This document shows, piece by piece, positions 25,481-37,472 of a stretch of 64,000 nt of DNA. The position numbers and the translations under genes were made by a program. Numbering within the stretch: position 1 is the first letter of the stretch; each line of letters starts with the position of its first letter. This DNA is from Morella rubra (taxonomy: Eukaryota; Streptophyta; Magnoliopsida; Fagales; Myricaceae). The DNA lies in contig CM025853.1 of NCBI GenBank assembly GCA_003952965.2, positions 27,386,031-27,450,030 of the forward strand, read 5' to 3'. The notes under the pieces are model-generated. The model did no database searches, had not been told where the DNA came from, and saw only the letters and a list, made by a program, of their open reading frames with translations.

Positions 25481-27804
25481 AGAGAAAACCATTACGCATG
25501 CTGGATAGTGTTGAATCTCGGTAAAGACCTCAAAGTTTGTATGAAATTACTGGGTGAGCCATCGACCTTAGAGTCCGCGCATATCCTCGCGCTTTCTTTT
25601 CGCGATCCAATCACGAGGGAGTGAGTGCGCAGGGCTCTTAAGGTGGGTCCTGTACGCGCCTGTGCCTGAAGGGGGCACCCTGATCCCCCTGATTGGTTCT
25701 TGGAATGGAGACTATCAACACGTGTATCTCTGTTAGATTACCAGTTTGTGACGGACAATCTGTCCAATCAGGGCCATTGACATAGCGTAGCAGCGAAAGG
25801 AGTACAACCATACTCGTAACGGTAGCATGGAAACTATCCTGATCTCTGATCTGAAATGATACGTGGCAACGTCTCATTAGATCCACGGCTGAAATGGAAT
25901 CCTTTAAGTCCTTTCGAGGTTCATTTCTTTTTTGTTTTCTCCTGTCTACGAGCCGAATCAACCTATGGAATGCTACACTGGCGCGGCATGGCATGGCATG
26001 GCATTCCAACGGAAGCGGAATCAGGGTTTTTATTATCAGGCCGTATATATTACCATAGTTCATCAATTTATGTAGAAAATAAATTCCCGGTATTTTTTAG
26101 AGACAAAAATAATAAAGCTCATCAATAAATTTAATTATATATTTTTTCCTATTATTAAGTTTATAAAATTCATGCTGTAAAAGAAAGTAGTGGACAAAAC
26201 TTGTATTAAAAAATTTACAGAGACGATACTTTCACAGAAGACTGCATTGATGGGTTGGGATTGAATGGTGGTCTTGTTGATGCTACAATGACAAGATCGT
26301 CCCATAAATAATAGCTATGGTTCAAATCAAAAATTTGAGAGTGCTCATATGTCATGTCCAAGAAGGATTATTATGCTAGTTGTCACTTTTTCCACATTGG
26401 ACCTTTAGGAATTGAGAGCCTCCCTTCGCCCCTAAGTTCGCCATTGACCTCCCAATACATGGTTGTTAGTTTAAACACCACTACTTGGTGCGAGGAAGCG
26501 ATCGAGGAACATGGAAATTTTAGGACTCCAAATGCAATCACAAAAGGAAATTTTGCAAAAATAATAAGAACTAGTGGGAAAAGTGAAGAGAGATACTATT
26601 TAAATATATTTTTTTTTTATATTTATTGCAATATCAATAGATGATTTGATGGGAAGAGGAAAAAATTATTTTATAGTTGTTTGATTAAACCAAAATTTTG
26701 AGATGCAAACAATGATTTACAAGTGTCAATATTTTTTAAAAAGTTATATTTTGCACTTTCTAATTGCTAACTCTTACATAATTTGCAATGCAAAATTATA
26801 ACTCAATACCCTGCACCCAAATTATCAATGTACGTACTCTGCACCTTATGTTATAATTTGGCCATTAATTATGCATCACCCTTTTTATTTGATTTTATAG
26901 TTAGATCTTAATATAGAGCGTAAAGTGCAACACTATTGATAGTTTATAGTGCAAAATGACAAATTTATTAGTTTGATATGCAAATTGCAAAAGTTTCAAT
27001 AATTAAAAGGTGCAAAACCCTGTCTTTTTTCTTTTTCTTTTTTTATCAACAAAAGAGAATGTCGATGTTCTTCACTCACCTAGTAATGTTTATGTATAGG
27101 CATTGTTCTAAATGATATTTTGTAACCGACATTTGGTCAAAAGATTAATGAAGAATGTGCTGATCATGAGGCATACACAGCCGAATCTGTGAGCGTTAAG
27201 AAAATGGTTTTCTTTATATGTATGATTGGGTAAATAATAATAATAATTGGATGGAGTACTGATTCTTTTTTTGAAAGTTAAAAAGAAAATTTGTACTTTC
27301 AATAAAGTTATTCATTGACTTGTATAAAATAATCTCCCCTTGGGAAGATTCTATCCGTGCTACTTGTCAGGGTGACTTTGTTTAGATTCTGGTCCGTGAA
27401 ATTCCTAATGGAGCTTCGTATGATTCCTTTGGCCATCTTAATACGGATTCACATTATGTATTAAGATAACAAAAAAAAAAAAGACCAGAAAAGGACAAGA
27501 AGGAATAAATTCGATGAAATGTAGTTAGCATTTTATTTATTAGTCCTTTTAACTTTAAATCCAACAATTTGAATAATTTCGGAACTGATATCTTGATAGA
27601 TTTTGATGAATTTTAAAACTCAAATACTAATCATATACAACAAGTGAATTAAAGGGACGAAATTGGTATTTACACTAAAAATTAAAAAAAAATACATTTT
27701 TCACTCACAAATTACCACGAGTGGAAAGTAAAAATAAATAGAGAGTACAATATATTAAGAATGAGTAATTTGTATGTAGTAGCTTAAAATGCAAAGTATA
27801 ATTC

Positions 27805-28085
27805 AATGACCACAAAGTAGTCATTCGTTTTCTGAAATGGTTGTTTGCATGTTTTGGCATGCCCAAGACTATCATTAGTGATGGGGGTTCGCATTTTTAC
27901 AACAAATCTTTTGAAACACTTATGCAAAAATATGGGGTGACTCACAAGATTTCTATTCCTTATCATCGACAAACTAGTGGTTAAGCTGAGTTAGTCAACA
28001 TAGAGATCAAACTTATTATTGAGAAGATGGTCCATCCTACTCGCAAGGATTAGTACCCTAAGGAGTTGGCCTACTAGCTTAGAAC
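27805..28085 (+). pseudogene. Ty3/gypsy retrotransposon integrase relic
   Basis: In one frame the plus strand gives ISDGGSHFYNKSFETLMQKY then GVTHKISIPYHRQTSG, the catalytic-core signature of gypsy integrase (D..G.HF and the Y(H)PQTxG block), interrupted by in-frame stops after TSG, KD and LAY. No LTRs, reverse transcriptase or gag were found around it, so only a fragment survives. Confidence 0.85.
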
Positions 28086-28104
28086 TTGGCAGAATTTGCT
28101 AGAG

Positions 28105-28287
28105 TGGTGTTTGAGTGCTAAAATTTTGGTCATCTAATTAAAAAAATTACAAAATTATCTTTCTTTCCCTCATCAAATCATTATTTGTTACTATATTATT
28201 CATTCTAATTTTTTATCTCTTCACTTTTTCACAAACTCTTATATTTCAATTTTTTAATCACTTTGAAATTTCAACACTCAGACACAA
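28105..28287. mobile_element. MITE-like element with ~20-bp inverted ends
   Basis: The left end reads gtgtttgagtgctaaaattt; the right end on the other strand reads gtgtctgagtgttgaaattt, three mismatches in 20. The AT-rich interior has no coding sequence. It sits directly beside the gypsy relic. Its composition recalls the element at 44561-44760. Confidence 0.7.
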
Positions 28288-28459
28288 ACCTCAAAAAGTG
28301 CTATCAATCTTTTAGGGTCATTTCCAAGACTTTTTTTTCTTGATAATTACTCGTTTGTGTGGAACAAAAAAATTGCACAGGCTCCAAAATCAATCTAGGT
28401 GCACATAAACTGACCTGAATACCATATTAAAAAAAAAAAAATACACAAACTCTTTCAAA

Positions 28460-28826
28460 GTCGTGATAATTTAGGAGAAAATATTACAACATTTTGACTA
28501 CAAACAATCATCTTCTAAACTTTGTACTTAATATAGCATTAAAATCCTTTACGTTCATTCTATCCTTAGTCGACAACCCCTGAAAACTCGTTCCATGACC
28601 CCCTACCCCAAACGTCGGGGAGGATACCTACGCTGTTAAGAATTTAAAGTACTAAAATTAGCTGAAGACAGTGCTAGCGAAGTTTCGTCGATAAACTTTT
28701 ATTCCTTCTAGCTTGGCTCTTAAGAGTTACGGGAGACTCTGGAGAAACAAGGCGGAACCCAACATGGAAACTCGTTCCTCGAAGTGGGCCGATCCAAATC
28801 CCCTCAACGTCGTGATAATTTAGGAG
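28460..28826. repeat. 18-bp direct repeats flanking ~330 bp
   Basis: The sequence gtcgtgataatttaggag occurs at 28460-28477 and again at 28809-28826. The enclosed DNA, especially 28590-28800, is richer in G+C than its surroundings and contains aacgtcggggaggatacc and gggccgatccaaatcccc. It may be an insertion or a microhomology-mediated duplication; I do not recognise the source. Confidence 0.7.
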
Positions 28827-29459
28827 TTCTGTCTACTTGCTGGTTATACATATTAATTTATTTTGTTTTATTGCAACATACAACTAAGCATTGACTATTA
28901 AAACAGTCGTCAACTTTTTTCCAATCCCATAGATGTTGGATAGTTACCTCAAGTAATCGGAAAAGACAATTGTTTCATCTGAAGTGTAAAATATGTATTT
29001 TCTTTGTTTTTTTGGGTAATTATAAAATATATATGTCTTTTCGAAACTATAGTTTTGGAATACATTAAAAAACATCCTAAAAAAGGCAGCTGAAAAAGCC
29101 TCCTTGGTAATTGGTATGTCGTTCATGCCGAGGATTTTATGAAAATTGTCAAACTCTTGTTGTTGAAACCTAGTTATTAATGTATCGTACTTGTAACATC
29201 TCAAGACTGATAGTTTGAGTTAGAAAGGCGAATACGTGGCATAGCAAGTACGGAAATGAATTTTAAAAATTAAAAATTAAAAATGTGGACATATGATGAA
29301 TTTTGCCCAGTAATCCATGTCAGGACAATGTGCAGCGATTTCTTTTGTTTCGTGAAATTTTTTCAGATTCAAATGAAAAAGTAATAAAAATGTTTTCCTA
29401 CCGATGGAAACGAAAATGTTAAAAACTATAGATCCTCGAGGCCAAGTTTGTTTTGCTTA

Positions 29460-29785
29460 AAAATACGGAGCCAAATAAGAGTCTTTACAAATAGACTAAT
29501 GATGGACAAGATGGTAGAGCCAAAAGAGGAGCCTTTACGAGTGGACCAAGGAGAGACCAAAACATGGAGCTAAATGAAAGACATATGTTGATCTCTCCAT
29601 TTGCCAATTGGCTTTATTTGGATCTATGTTTTGGTCTTTAGTTGGTCCCCTTGTCAAGACTATTTATTTGCCTCTAGATTTTGGTCTTATCATTGGTCGA
29701 CTAGTCAATTGATTTCCTTGTCAAGACTATTTATTTGCCTCTAGATTTTGGTCTATCATTGGTCGACTAGTCAATTGATTTCATT
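29460..29785. repeat. Foldback sequence plus 67-bp tandem repeat
   Basis: The stretch near 29545-29580 (gaccaaggagagaccaaaac) is complemented, imperfectly, by gttttggtctttagttggtc near 29626-29648, giving a foldback. Directly after it a 67-base unit starting ttgtcaagactatttatttg is present twice (29651-29717 and 29718-29782). No coding content. Confidence 0.8.
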
Positions 29786-31724
29786 TGATCTCCTTTGGGA
29801 GGTTATTGGTTCTATTTGTACCGATATGCTGGAATTACCTCACTTAAGATATAATAGTTGATTGCATTGTTTAGTTTGAATTATTGGTTAATTTTAGGTT
29901 TTTGTTGGTTTTTAGCTTGACTTTTTGGAATTTTACCTGTATTCAGTCAAATTTGATTATTATCACGGTATTCTTCCGTTTAGGGTCGTTCAAGTCAAGT
30001 GGTGGTTTAACCGTCACTGTCATCAGGTGGGCTAGTTTCTAGATGTTAACCAGCCTTTTGCGGTGGCAAGAGCAAGTTATTGCTATTATTAACAAGCCCT
30101 TCTTTTTTTGTAATTGGCCCAATTTATGTAATGTAAACTTAGATGTAATGTCTTTTATGTCACTCAGTACATTTTGAAAATGATAAATCTACAACAAATT
30201 CAGTTAAATTCTAAAATTAATAAAATAAAAAATCATGGTTTTGGCGGTACCCACCAAAATATCCTTGATAATCGGAAAAATATCCGCAAACAAGTATTTT
30301 GGGCTACTAACACCCTCATCGCGTATGTCGGATACTGAAAAACTGGAAAATTTTCGGTTCAGCCCTGCTTATATCATAAGTTGGCGTCTTTCTTTAAACG
30401 TGTTGGCATCTTTCTCTCCCAAAAAAAAAAAAAAAAAAAAAAAACGAAGAAGAGAAGACGAAAAGAAGAAAAATAACTTTGATGTCTTCCTGCTTCATCA
30501 TATCATTACGCTTGACTGTAGAAACACGTGCTTTGTTTAAATGGCAGCAAATTATACACCTCTCCATGAAGCAGCATTTATTAGCCAACCATGGTAGATG
30601 AGGTTTCTGGGTGCCTTAAGAAGAATTGCTTAAACTCGGTTTATCCGAAACTTTCTTCAGCTTCCCATATTTGAGAGGTAAGAAAAACTTGGTGAATTTA
30701 AAATAGAATTGGTCATGAAAAAAGAAAGCATTATTTTACCTATCGTGATTTAATTCTAATAATAAATTAATATACTTTTTCAAAAAAATTTAATCAATAT
30801 TTTATCTTTTTTTTAACTAAATATCCGAATTAATTTATGCGCATCTCAACTAATCTCAAGACATATTTAGTCCATCCATTTCACACAAATTGAATAATTA
30901 CTAAGCAAAAAATTCTTAATGACCCAAAGTACTAACTTTCTTTTTCTGCTTCGCAATGTTCGTATATCATTTTTTATTCTATCATCATTTTTTCCCATCT
31001 CATTCTCGAGCTTTCATTTGAACTTATACCTCTCTCTCTTTTCCTTCTTGTTCCTCCCAATTTTATTTTCATGATCTATATATATATAGAGATGATATAC
31101 TTCAATTTTTTTTACAAATTATATTGTTATTAAATATTGTTCGATTGATTATATATATATATATATATATTTTTTTTTTTCAATTCATCTCACACTAGAA
31201 ATTCTACTAATAGTATAAGATTAAAAAAAATATAAGGATATGATAAAATATCAAAAAGTGCGTTAAGAAACTGGTTTGAGCTAGAAATCAAAGATTTAAA
31301 AAACTATTTTATATTAAATGGAACATTAATTTCATAGAAAATCACCGTTCACACACGAGGAACTGAGGAAGCATTAGGAGGCCAAATTATGGACGTGATG
31401 TATCATCTATGTACTGAAGGAATCATGGACAACATCGAACAATAACTTAAAGAGCTACCATCTGGGCTGCTTTTAAAATTTGTCTGGATAAATTTCGGAC
31501 ACCTCCATCCGACATATTTTTCTGTTTCAACCATCCGGGAAGTGCGCGCCATGCGTAGTTTAGCAAAACGTGACAAGTTAGCAAAAAAAACAGAGAGTGA
31601 GAGGGGAAGTGGTTCACCCGTCGCACTTTGATATCTCCGCCCTCGTCTACTAAAATCTTAAGTCTTAACGGACTTATCGAAGCCCTCTCCAACTTTAAAC
31701 CCCAACTATATTTCAGTCATCAGA

Positions 31725-31766
31725 TCTCTCTCCAACGCTCTCTCTAACGCTCTCTCTCTCTCTTGT
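31725..31766 (+). promoter_or_regulatory. CT-rich leader tract upstream of plastid LPD
   Basis: A ctctct-rich pyrimidine tract (two ctctctctaacg-type units followed by (CT)n) lies 25-65 bases before the start codon. Such Y-patches are common at plant transcription starts; the assignment is positional. Confidence 0.5.
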
Positions 31767-31790
31767 CTCTGTGTGTGAGCAATCCTCAGA

Positions 31791-34700
31791 ATGCAGTCGT
31801 CTCTTACTCTCTCCCTTGCTCCCCAAACCTCCCTCACCATTCCCAGATCACAAGGCAACTCCATTGGATCCCTCGGCTTCGCTTCCTCCTCAAAGCCTAT
31901 AAACCTCCGATTCTGCGGCCTCAGGCGCGAGGCCCTCGGGTTCTCTTCTATCGGACAACACTCCGCTTCTCACCGAGTGCGGGCTCCCGGAGGACGCGCC
32001 GATAAGATTGTCGTCTCGGCCTCGTTCTCCGACAATGGAAGCCCTCCGAAGTCATTTGATTACGACTTGCTCATCATCGGAGCGGGCGTCGGTGGCCACG
32101 GAGCCGCGCTCCATGCCGTCGAGAAGGTATTAGTAGTATCAGTGGCTTGAATCGATGTCAAAGCTCGTGGTTGCGAGCTTTCACTTAGCTCCAGTATAAC
32201 GGAAATCGCTTTGAATTTGCTACTTGATAATTAACCTCAAAATTTACCAGGCACAGAGATGTTGATGATCACAATGCTAATGTCTATTACTTTTCTAGTT
32301 GAGCTTGGAATGAATATACCCTCCTCGATCATCTATGCTTGCTAATTCTATATATCGAAATGTGATATTTAAGTTCTCTTGGATGGTTTTGAGCTGTTGA
32401 AATGTTTTTTATGGAGTTACCGTTAAGGATCCCCTTTGCTGCATACTTCTGAATAAACTGCTGTAGTTACGAGTTGAAAACCAGTAATACGCAAAAGTTT
32501 TTTTGCGTCATTTGGTGAATTATACCGAAGAATCTCTAGCGTTGAGAATGATATTGCGCAGAATTTGGATCAATATGTGCTGCCAACATGTTCAAACTAG
32601 ACATTGTCCTGGCTTTTTTTTTTGAGACACTGTTCTTGCTGATTGTTCACAATAATTACTCAAATTATATCCGGGAGAGAATTTTCATTTCAGGGGGTTG
32701 ATAGTTATAACCTATAATCCAAATTAAGATCTCTATATTTATTTTCTGGAAGTTCCTGTCAGCTTATATTAAATGGTTTCTATGCGGTATTGTTTACTGT
32801 GGAATGTGACTGGTACTAGATGGAGTAGAAACATCTAAGTGTCTCACTGCTTCTTGTTATTTGATGATAAGAGCTGCATAAGAGGTGAATAATTCTGACA
32901 GTGATTGTTGCAGGGTTTGAAAACTGCCATTGTTGAGGGAGACGTAGTGGGGGGAACTTGTGTAAATAGAGGTTGTGTTCCTTCTAAAGCTCTTCTGGCT
33001 GTAAGTGGTCGTATGCGTGAGCTTCAGAGTGAACATCATTTGAAGGCTTTGGGTTTGCAGGTAATAATAATTGCATTATCAACTTCGAAATGTCAGCTCA
33101 CACAAACTACACGTTTAGATCTCCACATGTCCATGTACCTATTTTGGTGGGCTGTTGTACTTTAACGTTTTTACCTTCTTGCAAACCATGGTAGGTTTCG
33201 GCAGCAGGGTACGATAGACAGGGAGTGGCTGACCATGCCAACAATCTGGCTTCGAAAATTAGAAACAATTTGACCAATTCCATGAAGGCAATTGGTGTGG
33301 ACATCCTGACAGGTGTTGGTACAATTCTGGTAAGTCATACATGCTGTCATATTGGAATTTAGTGTCTACACAACCAAAAGTTACCGTGGGCAATTTAAAG
33401 GTCAAACCATTTTAGTGACAATTTATGCTGTTCACAACATGGTCATTTGATATTATTTGTGAACGCTTTGAACTCTTTTTGCATCCTTATGTTACTGTAT
33501 CATTTACCAAACAATGCAGGGCCCTCAAAAGGTGAAAGTTGGATCTGACAATGTAGTAACTGCTAAAGAGATAATTATTGCTACTGGTTCTGTTCCTTTC
33601 GTCCCAAAGGGCATTGAAGTTGACGGTACATTCTTTTTCTGAACGGAGGACCTCCTGTGTCATTATTCTAAAAGCTTCTGCTATATCTTGATTAGACAAT
33701 TCTTAATTGTTGGCTATTGACCTGCAGGGAAGACTGTAATTACCAGTGATCATGCACTAAAGTTGGAATTTGTCCCCGATTGGATTGCCATTGTAGGAAG
33801 TGGTTATATTGGTCTTGAGTTCAGTGATGTATATACTGCACTTGGTAGTGAGGTAGCACATTTCTCCAGTTCTTTTTATTGATTGTTACAATTCCATTTT
33901 CAAGACATTAATGCTCTGGTTTATGTTATGAATGCATGTTTTCTACCTCAGCTTCATTTGTGTATCTTTCTTATTGGAACTTAGCCATCATAAGAAAGAT
34001 GCTTGTTGATTTCTACTAGGTGCTCTTGAATCTCAATATGGCTTACTATTCACCTATGTTTAAGAATGGTGTTTCCTGATTCCAACTTTAGTTTGCAGTG
34101 ATATCATAATGCATATTGGGTTATTTTGATGGAGATAATGCCTCTAGATCTAAGTTTGAGTGTCAAAGTTATACGAATTCAATGTTTGCAATTGATGAGA
34201 ATTCTTCAAAATCTGTTCTGCACACTATGCACGGTTGGAATTTACTTGCATAAAAATCTGTGGAGGACTTTCTTCTCTATCAGAATGACCATAAAGGATA
34301 GATTTTAGACTCATGCTTAGTAAGTTTGCTTTTATCATTTGCTGTTAGAATTTTTTGGCTATGTAATTGATTTCCTATTAAGATTTGTATTGCACAGAAG
34401 ATGCCATATATGTATAGTTCTGTTGCATAAACGATAAAGATCTTGACTGTTCTAGTCAGTAATTTCTTATTCAGCAACCAGTACAATAACAGGTTACCGT
34501 CCTACTTACTTTATTTTATTTTTTTGTGAAGGTTACTTTTATTGAAGCTCTAGATCAGCTCATGCCTGGATTTGATCCTGAGATTGGGAAGCTAGCCCAA
34601 AGAGTTCTAATCAATCCGAGGAAAATCGACTATCATACAGGAGTGTTTGCAACGAAGGTACCCTGTTGATTATGTTAGACAATTTGGATGTTACCAAGAT

Positions 34701-37472
34701 GACTGCTTTTTGCATTTATCCTCTTTAGTGTATTGCTTTTACAGATAACTCCAGCAAAGGATGGGAAGCCAGTCACTATTGAGCTCATTGATGCAAAGAC
34801 CAAGGAACCTAAAGACACGTTGGAGGTAACCAGAATGAATACTCTCTATTAATAGTCTGATCTGGTAACAGCGTCCAAATATGTTATATGCTTTGTGTAC
34901 TGACAATGACCAAAACAACACAAGCAGTTGGCCTACATCCTTTTGATTTCCATAACATGTGAGAGGTGAAAGAAATCTTATCCAAAATTGTCAACTATTG
35001 CTGTCAACCTTCATTTATTTGCATATGCATTCATGAAACAGAAGACTGGGACTAAATTCTGAATTAGTGCACGAGTGTGAGATTATTGTTCCCACCTGTT
35101 TCAGCTTTAAGTGGCTAGCCTACACATTACCCTGCTGCAAATTCAAGCATGGACAATGTTGTGTAAATTCATGCTTCAAGTGGTGTCTGACTTGCATAGT
35201 GTGCTTGCCTTTGGATTAATTTTGAGCCTTGCAATTGAAAATCAAATCCTTGGCATTCTGTGAGAATTTATCATCAGTATGTGTGCTTATTGGAAGTCCC
35301 CATTTAGATCAGTCTTTTTACTGCATATTTAGTTGCATCACAGCATCTGCAACAAACTGTTGGTTCACCTTTCTACAGGTAGATGCAGCATTAATTGCAA
35401 CGGGAAGGGCTCCATTCACACAGGGTCTTGGCTTGGACAATGTATGACTTCTCAGAAGCTGATGTGGTTGAGATTGCAGACTTGTTAACCCAAGAGAACT
35501 AATTTCATACTTGCGTTGGTTTTGCTGCAGATTAATGTGGCAACACAGCGTGGTTTTATTCCTGTCGATGAGCGTATGCGAATAACTGATGCAAATGGCA
35601 ATCTGGTTCGTCCTGAATCTGTATGACCACATTTTCTAGTATAGATCCTGGGCAATGGTTATTGACACTAAATTTTGACCATTAGGTCCCTCACTTGTAT
35701 TGCATTGGTGACGCTAATGGCAAGATGATGCTTGCTCATGCAGCCAGTGCACAAGGAATTTCAGGTAGGTAGTTTTCTAATTGAATGTCTGCTGCTTTTG
35801 AATCTAATTGGTGAATATTTCTCTTGGCCGAACATCACCTAAGACTTCCTTTGACATCCATTGAAATTTTTTGCCTCAATCTTTGTATGCAGTGGTTGAA
35901 CAAATCACCGGAAGAGATCATGTGCTTAATCATCTAAGTGTCCCTGCAGCTTGTTTCACTCATCCTGAGATCAGTATGGTTGGATTAACAGAGGTGAATG
36001 ATGACTAAGTGCATTTTTTTTTTTAATGTAAATCAGTTATTCTATATATGTTATAGTTCCATTCGCTGAGTATTTTTCCGTTGCAAGTGCAAAATATCCA
36101 GTTTCCCTTTTTCTTAGATATTTTCTGTCTTTTCCTGTTATGACAATAAGAGCTTGGGTCAATTTGCCCTTTGAATATCCAAAATTTTGCTAAATATCTA
36201 TAATTTGCAGCCTCAAGCAAGGGAGAAAGCTGAAAAAGAGGGATTTGAAGTAGGCATTGCCAAGACCAGTTTTAAGGCTAACACAAAGGCCCTAGCAGAA
36301 AATGAAGGGGAGGGGCTTGCTAAGGTTATATTTCTGTGCCATTCTCCTATAGTGACATTCATTTATCTATTCAATTACATCATTATACTGATAACACAAA
36401 ATCTCTCTATTGTTTTGACACAGTTGATATACAGACCCGACAATGGAGAGATACTTGGAGTCCATATCTTCGGGTTGCATGCTGCAGACCTCATTCATGA
36501 AGCATCTAATGCAATAGCTTTGGGGACACGTATTCAGGTAACCTTTGTGTGTCAAGACTACGATTAATTGCACGTGCCTCTTACTGCTTCTAATGTGACC
36601 CTGGTAATAAGTCTCCAGTTCCTTCAGTGACTAACTCTGATCATTTTCAGTCATCCTATAGCTAAGAGTGAGACTGTTTCACGGATTTTGTTTGGCAATT
36701 TATTGTTCTTGCATTTCCATACCATGCAGGACCTCCAATTTGCAGTTCATGCACACCCAACCTTGTCTGAAGTGCTTGATGAACTGTTTAAATCGGCAAA
36801 AGTAAGTCACCTACATTCAGCTTAAATATCATGCTTAGGATGCTGCATTAGAATCTTATCTCTGCGAATTAGTAAGACAACCATAAGGAGGGTAGCTTGA
36901 CATTCACTTGATATATGAGTGGCTGACATCAGTAACATACAATAGAATGTCGTATAGGTGGAAAGCACTAGAAGCGGGTACATACCAGTTGACTAGGTGA
37001 TGTCTGGATATGAAATATTTTCAACTTTTTAAGAATTTTTTTTCGAAAACTCAATTTTTACAACCAAACATCAAAATTTTTACACAAATTTCAACACCTT
37101 TTCACACCAACTTCAATGTTTTTTTTTATTAAAAAAATTACATCAAATATTCTCTATCTTTACTTTTTAACAAAATCCAATAAAAAAACATTTTACAATC
37201 AAACATTGTTGAACTTTTTTAACAATTTTTTTACGAACTCCGATAAAAGTCAAAATTCAATTTTTTTTTTCCTACAAACTCAAAATTCTTAAAATTTTTG
37301 GTTGCACATCATGTAGGGCTAGCATGCATAAAACATTCGTAATATGTCGCCATTTGATATATTGTTATATTGCTCATTTTACTGTAGCATTACTTTTCCT
37401 GATGTGTTAATCCTTATCGGGCAGGTCAAAGGTCATGTTTCTAGCCCAGTAAGTGAACCGATTGCAGTCTAA
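31791..37472 (+). CDS. LPD1: Dihydrolipoyl dehydrogenase, chloroplastic (15 exons)
   Basis: E3 flavoprotein of the plastid pyruvate dehydrogenase complex, re-oxidising dihydrolipoyl groups with NAD+ and so supplying acetyl-CoA for fatty acid synthesis. Exons: 31791-32126, 32914-33060, 33195-33329, 33520-33625, 33728-33852, 34532-34657, 34745-34825, 35379-35441, 35531-35605, 35686-35764, 35893-35993, 36211-36324, 36424-36537, 36730-36801, 37425-37472; 573 residues, all phases agree. A Ser/Arg-rich transit peptide covers about residues 1-80. Then come the FAD site [12 protein letters not shown] (about 95-106), the redox disulfide Cys128/Cys133 in [14 protein letters not shown], the NAD site [11 protein letters not shown], the second FAD contact YCIGDANG and the dimer-interface His543/Glu548 in HAHPTLSE. 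All catalytic residues are present, so it should be active. The ending VSEPIAV and overall length separate it from the shorter mitochondrial enzyme. Confidence 0.96.
36996..37312. mobile_element. MITE copy 1 in the last intron of plastid LPD
   Basis: About 315 AT-rich bases beginning ggtgatgtctgg and ending with acatcatg-type sequence, sharing many blocks, in opposite orientation, with the element at 44789-45060: for example tttcaacaccttttcacac, attacatcaaatattc and ctacaaactcaaaattctta. It has no coding potential. Its target duplication is not clean, which suggests an older copy. Confidence 0.75.

Larger units (their letters stand above)
25481..31790. other. Gene-poor interval of about 6.3 kb
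   Basis: No intact gene was recognised. Contents I can support: a gypsy integrase relic (27805-28085), a MITE-like element (28105-28287), a segment bracketed by 18-base direct repeats (28460-28826), a foldback plus tandem repeat block (29460-29785), an A-rich tract (30420-30444), AT dinucleotide runs near 31080 and 31150, and short repeats such as ggcat units at about 25985-26005. The right end contains the promoter of the plastid dihydrolipoamide dehydrogenase gene. Reading frames of up to about 140 codons here (for example 25638-26066, minus) show no family resemblance. Confidence 0.6.

Noticed and set aside
25638-26066. 142-codon open frame on the minus strand upstream of PP4R3
   Set aside because: No family resemblance, no splice or start context, overlaps other frames and a ggcat repeat; most likely chance.
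31447-31692. 81-codon minus-strand frame upstream of plastid LPD as a divergent gene
   Set aside because: It overlaps the LPD promoter and leader and shows no recognisable protein features.
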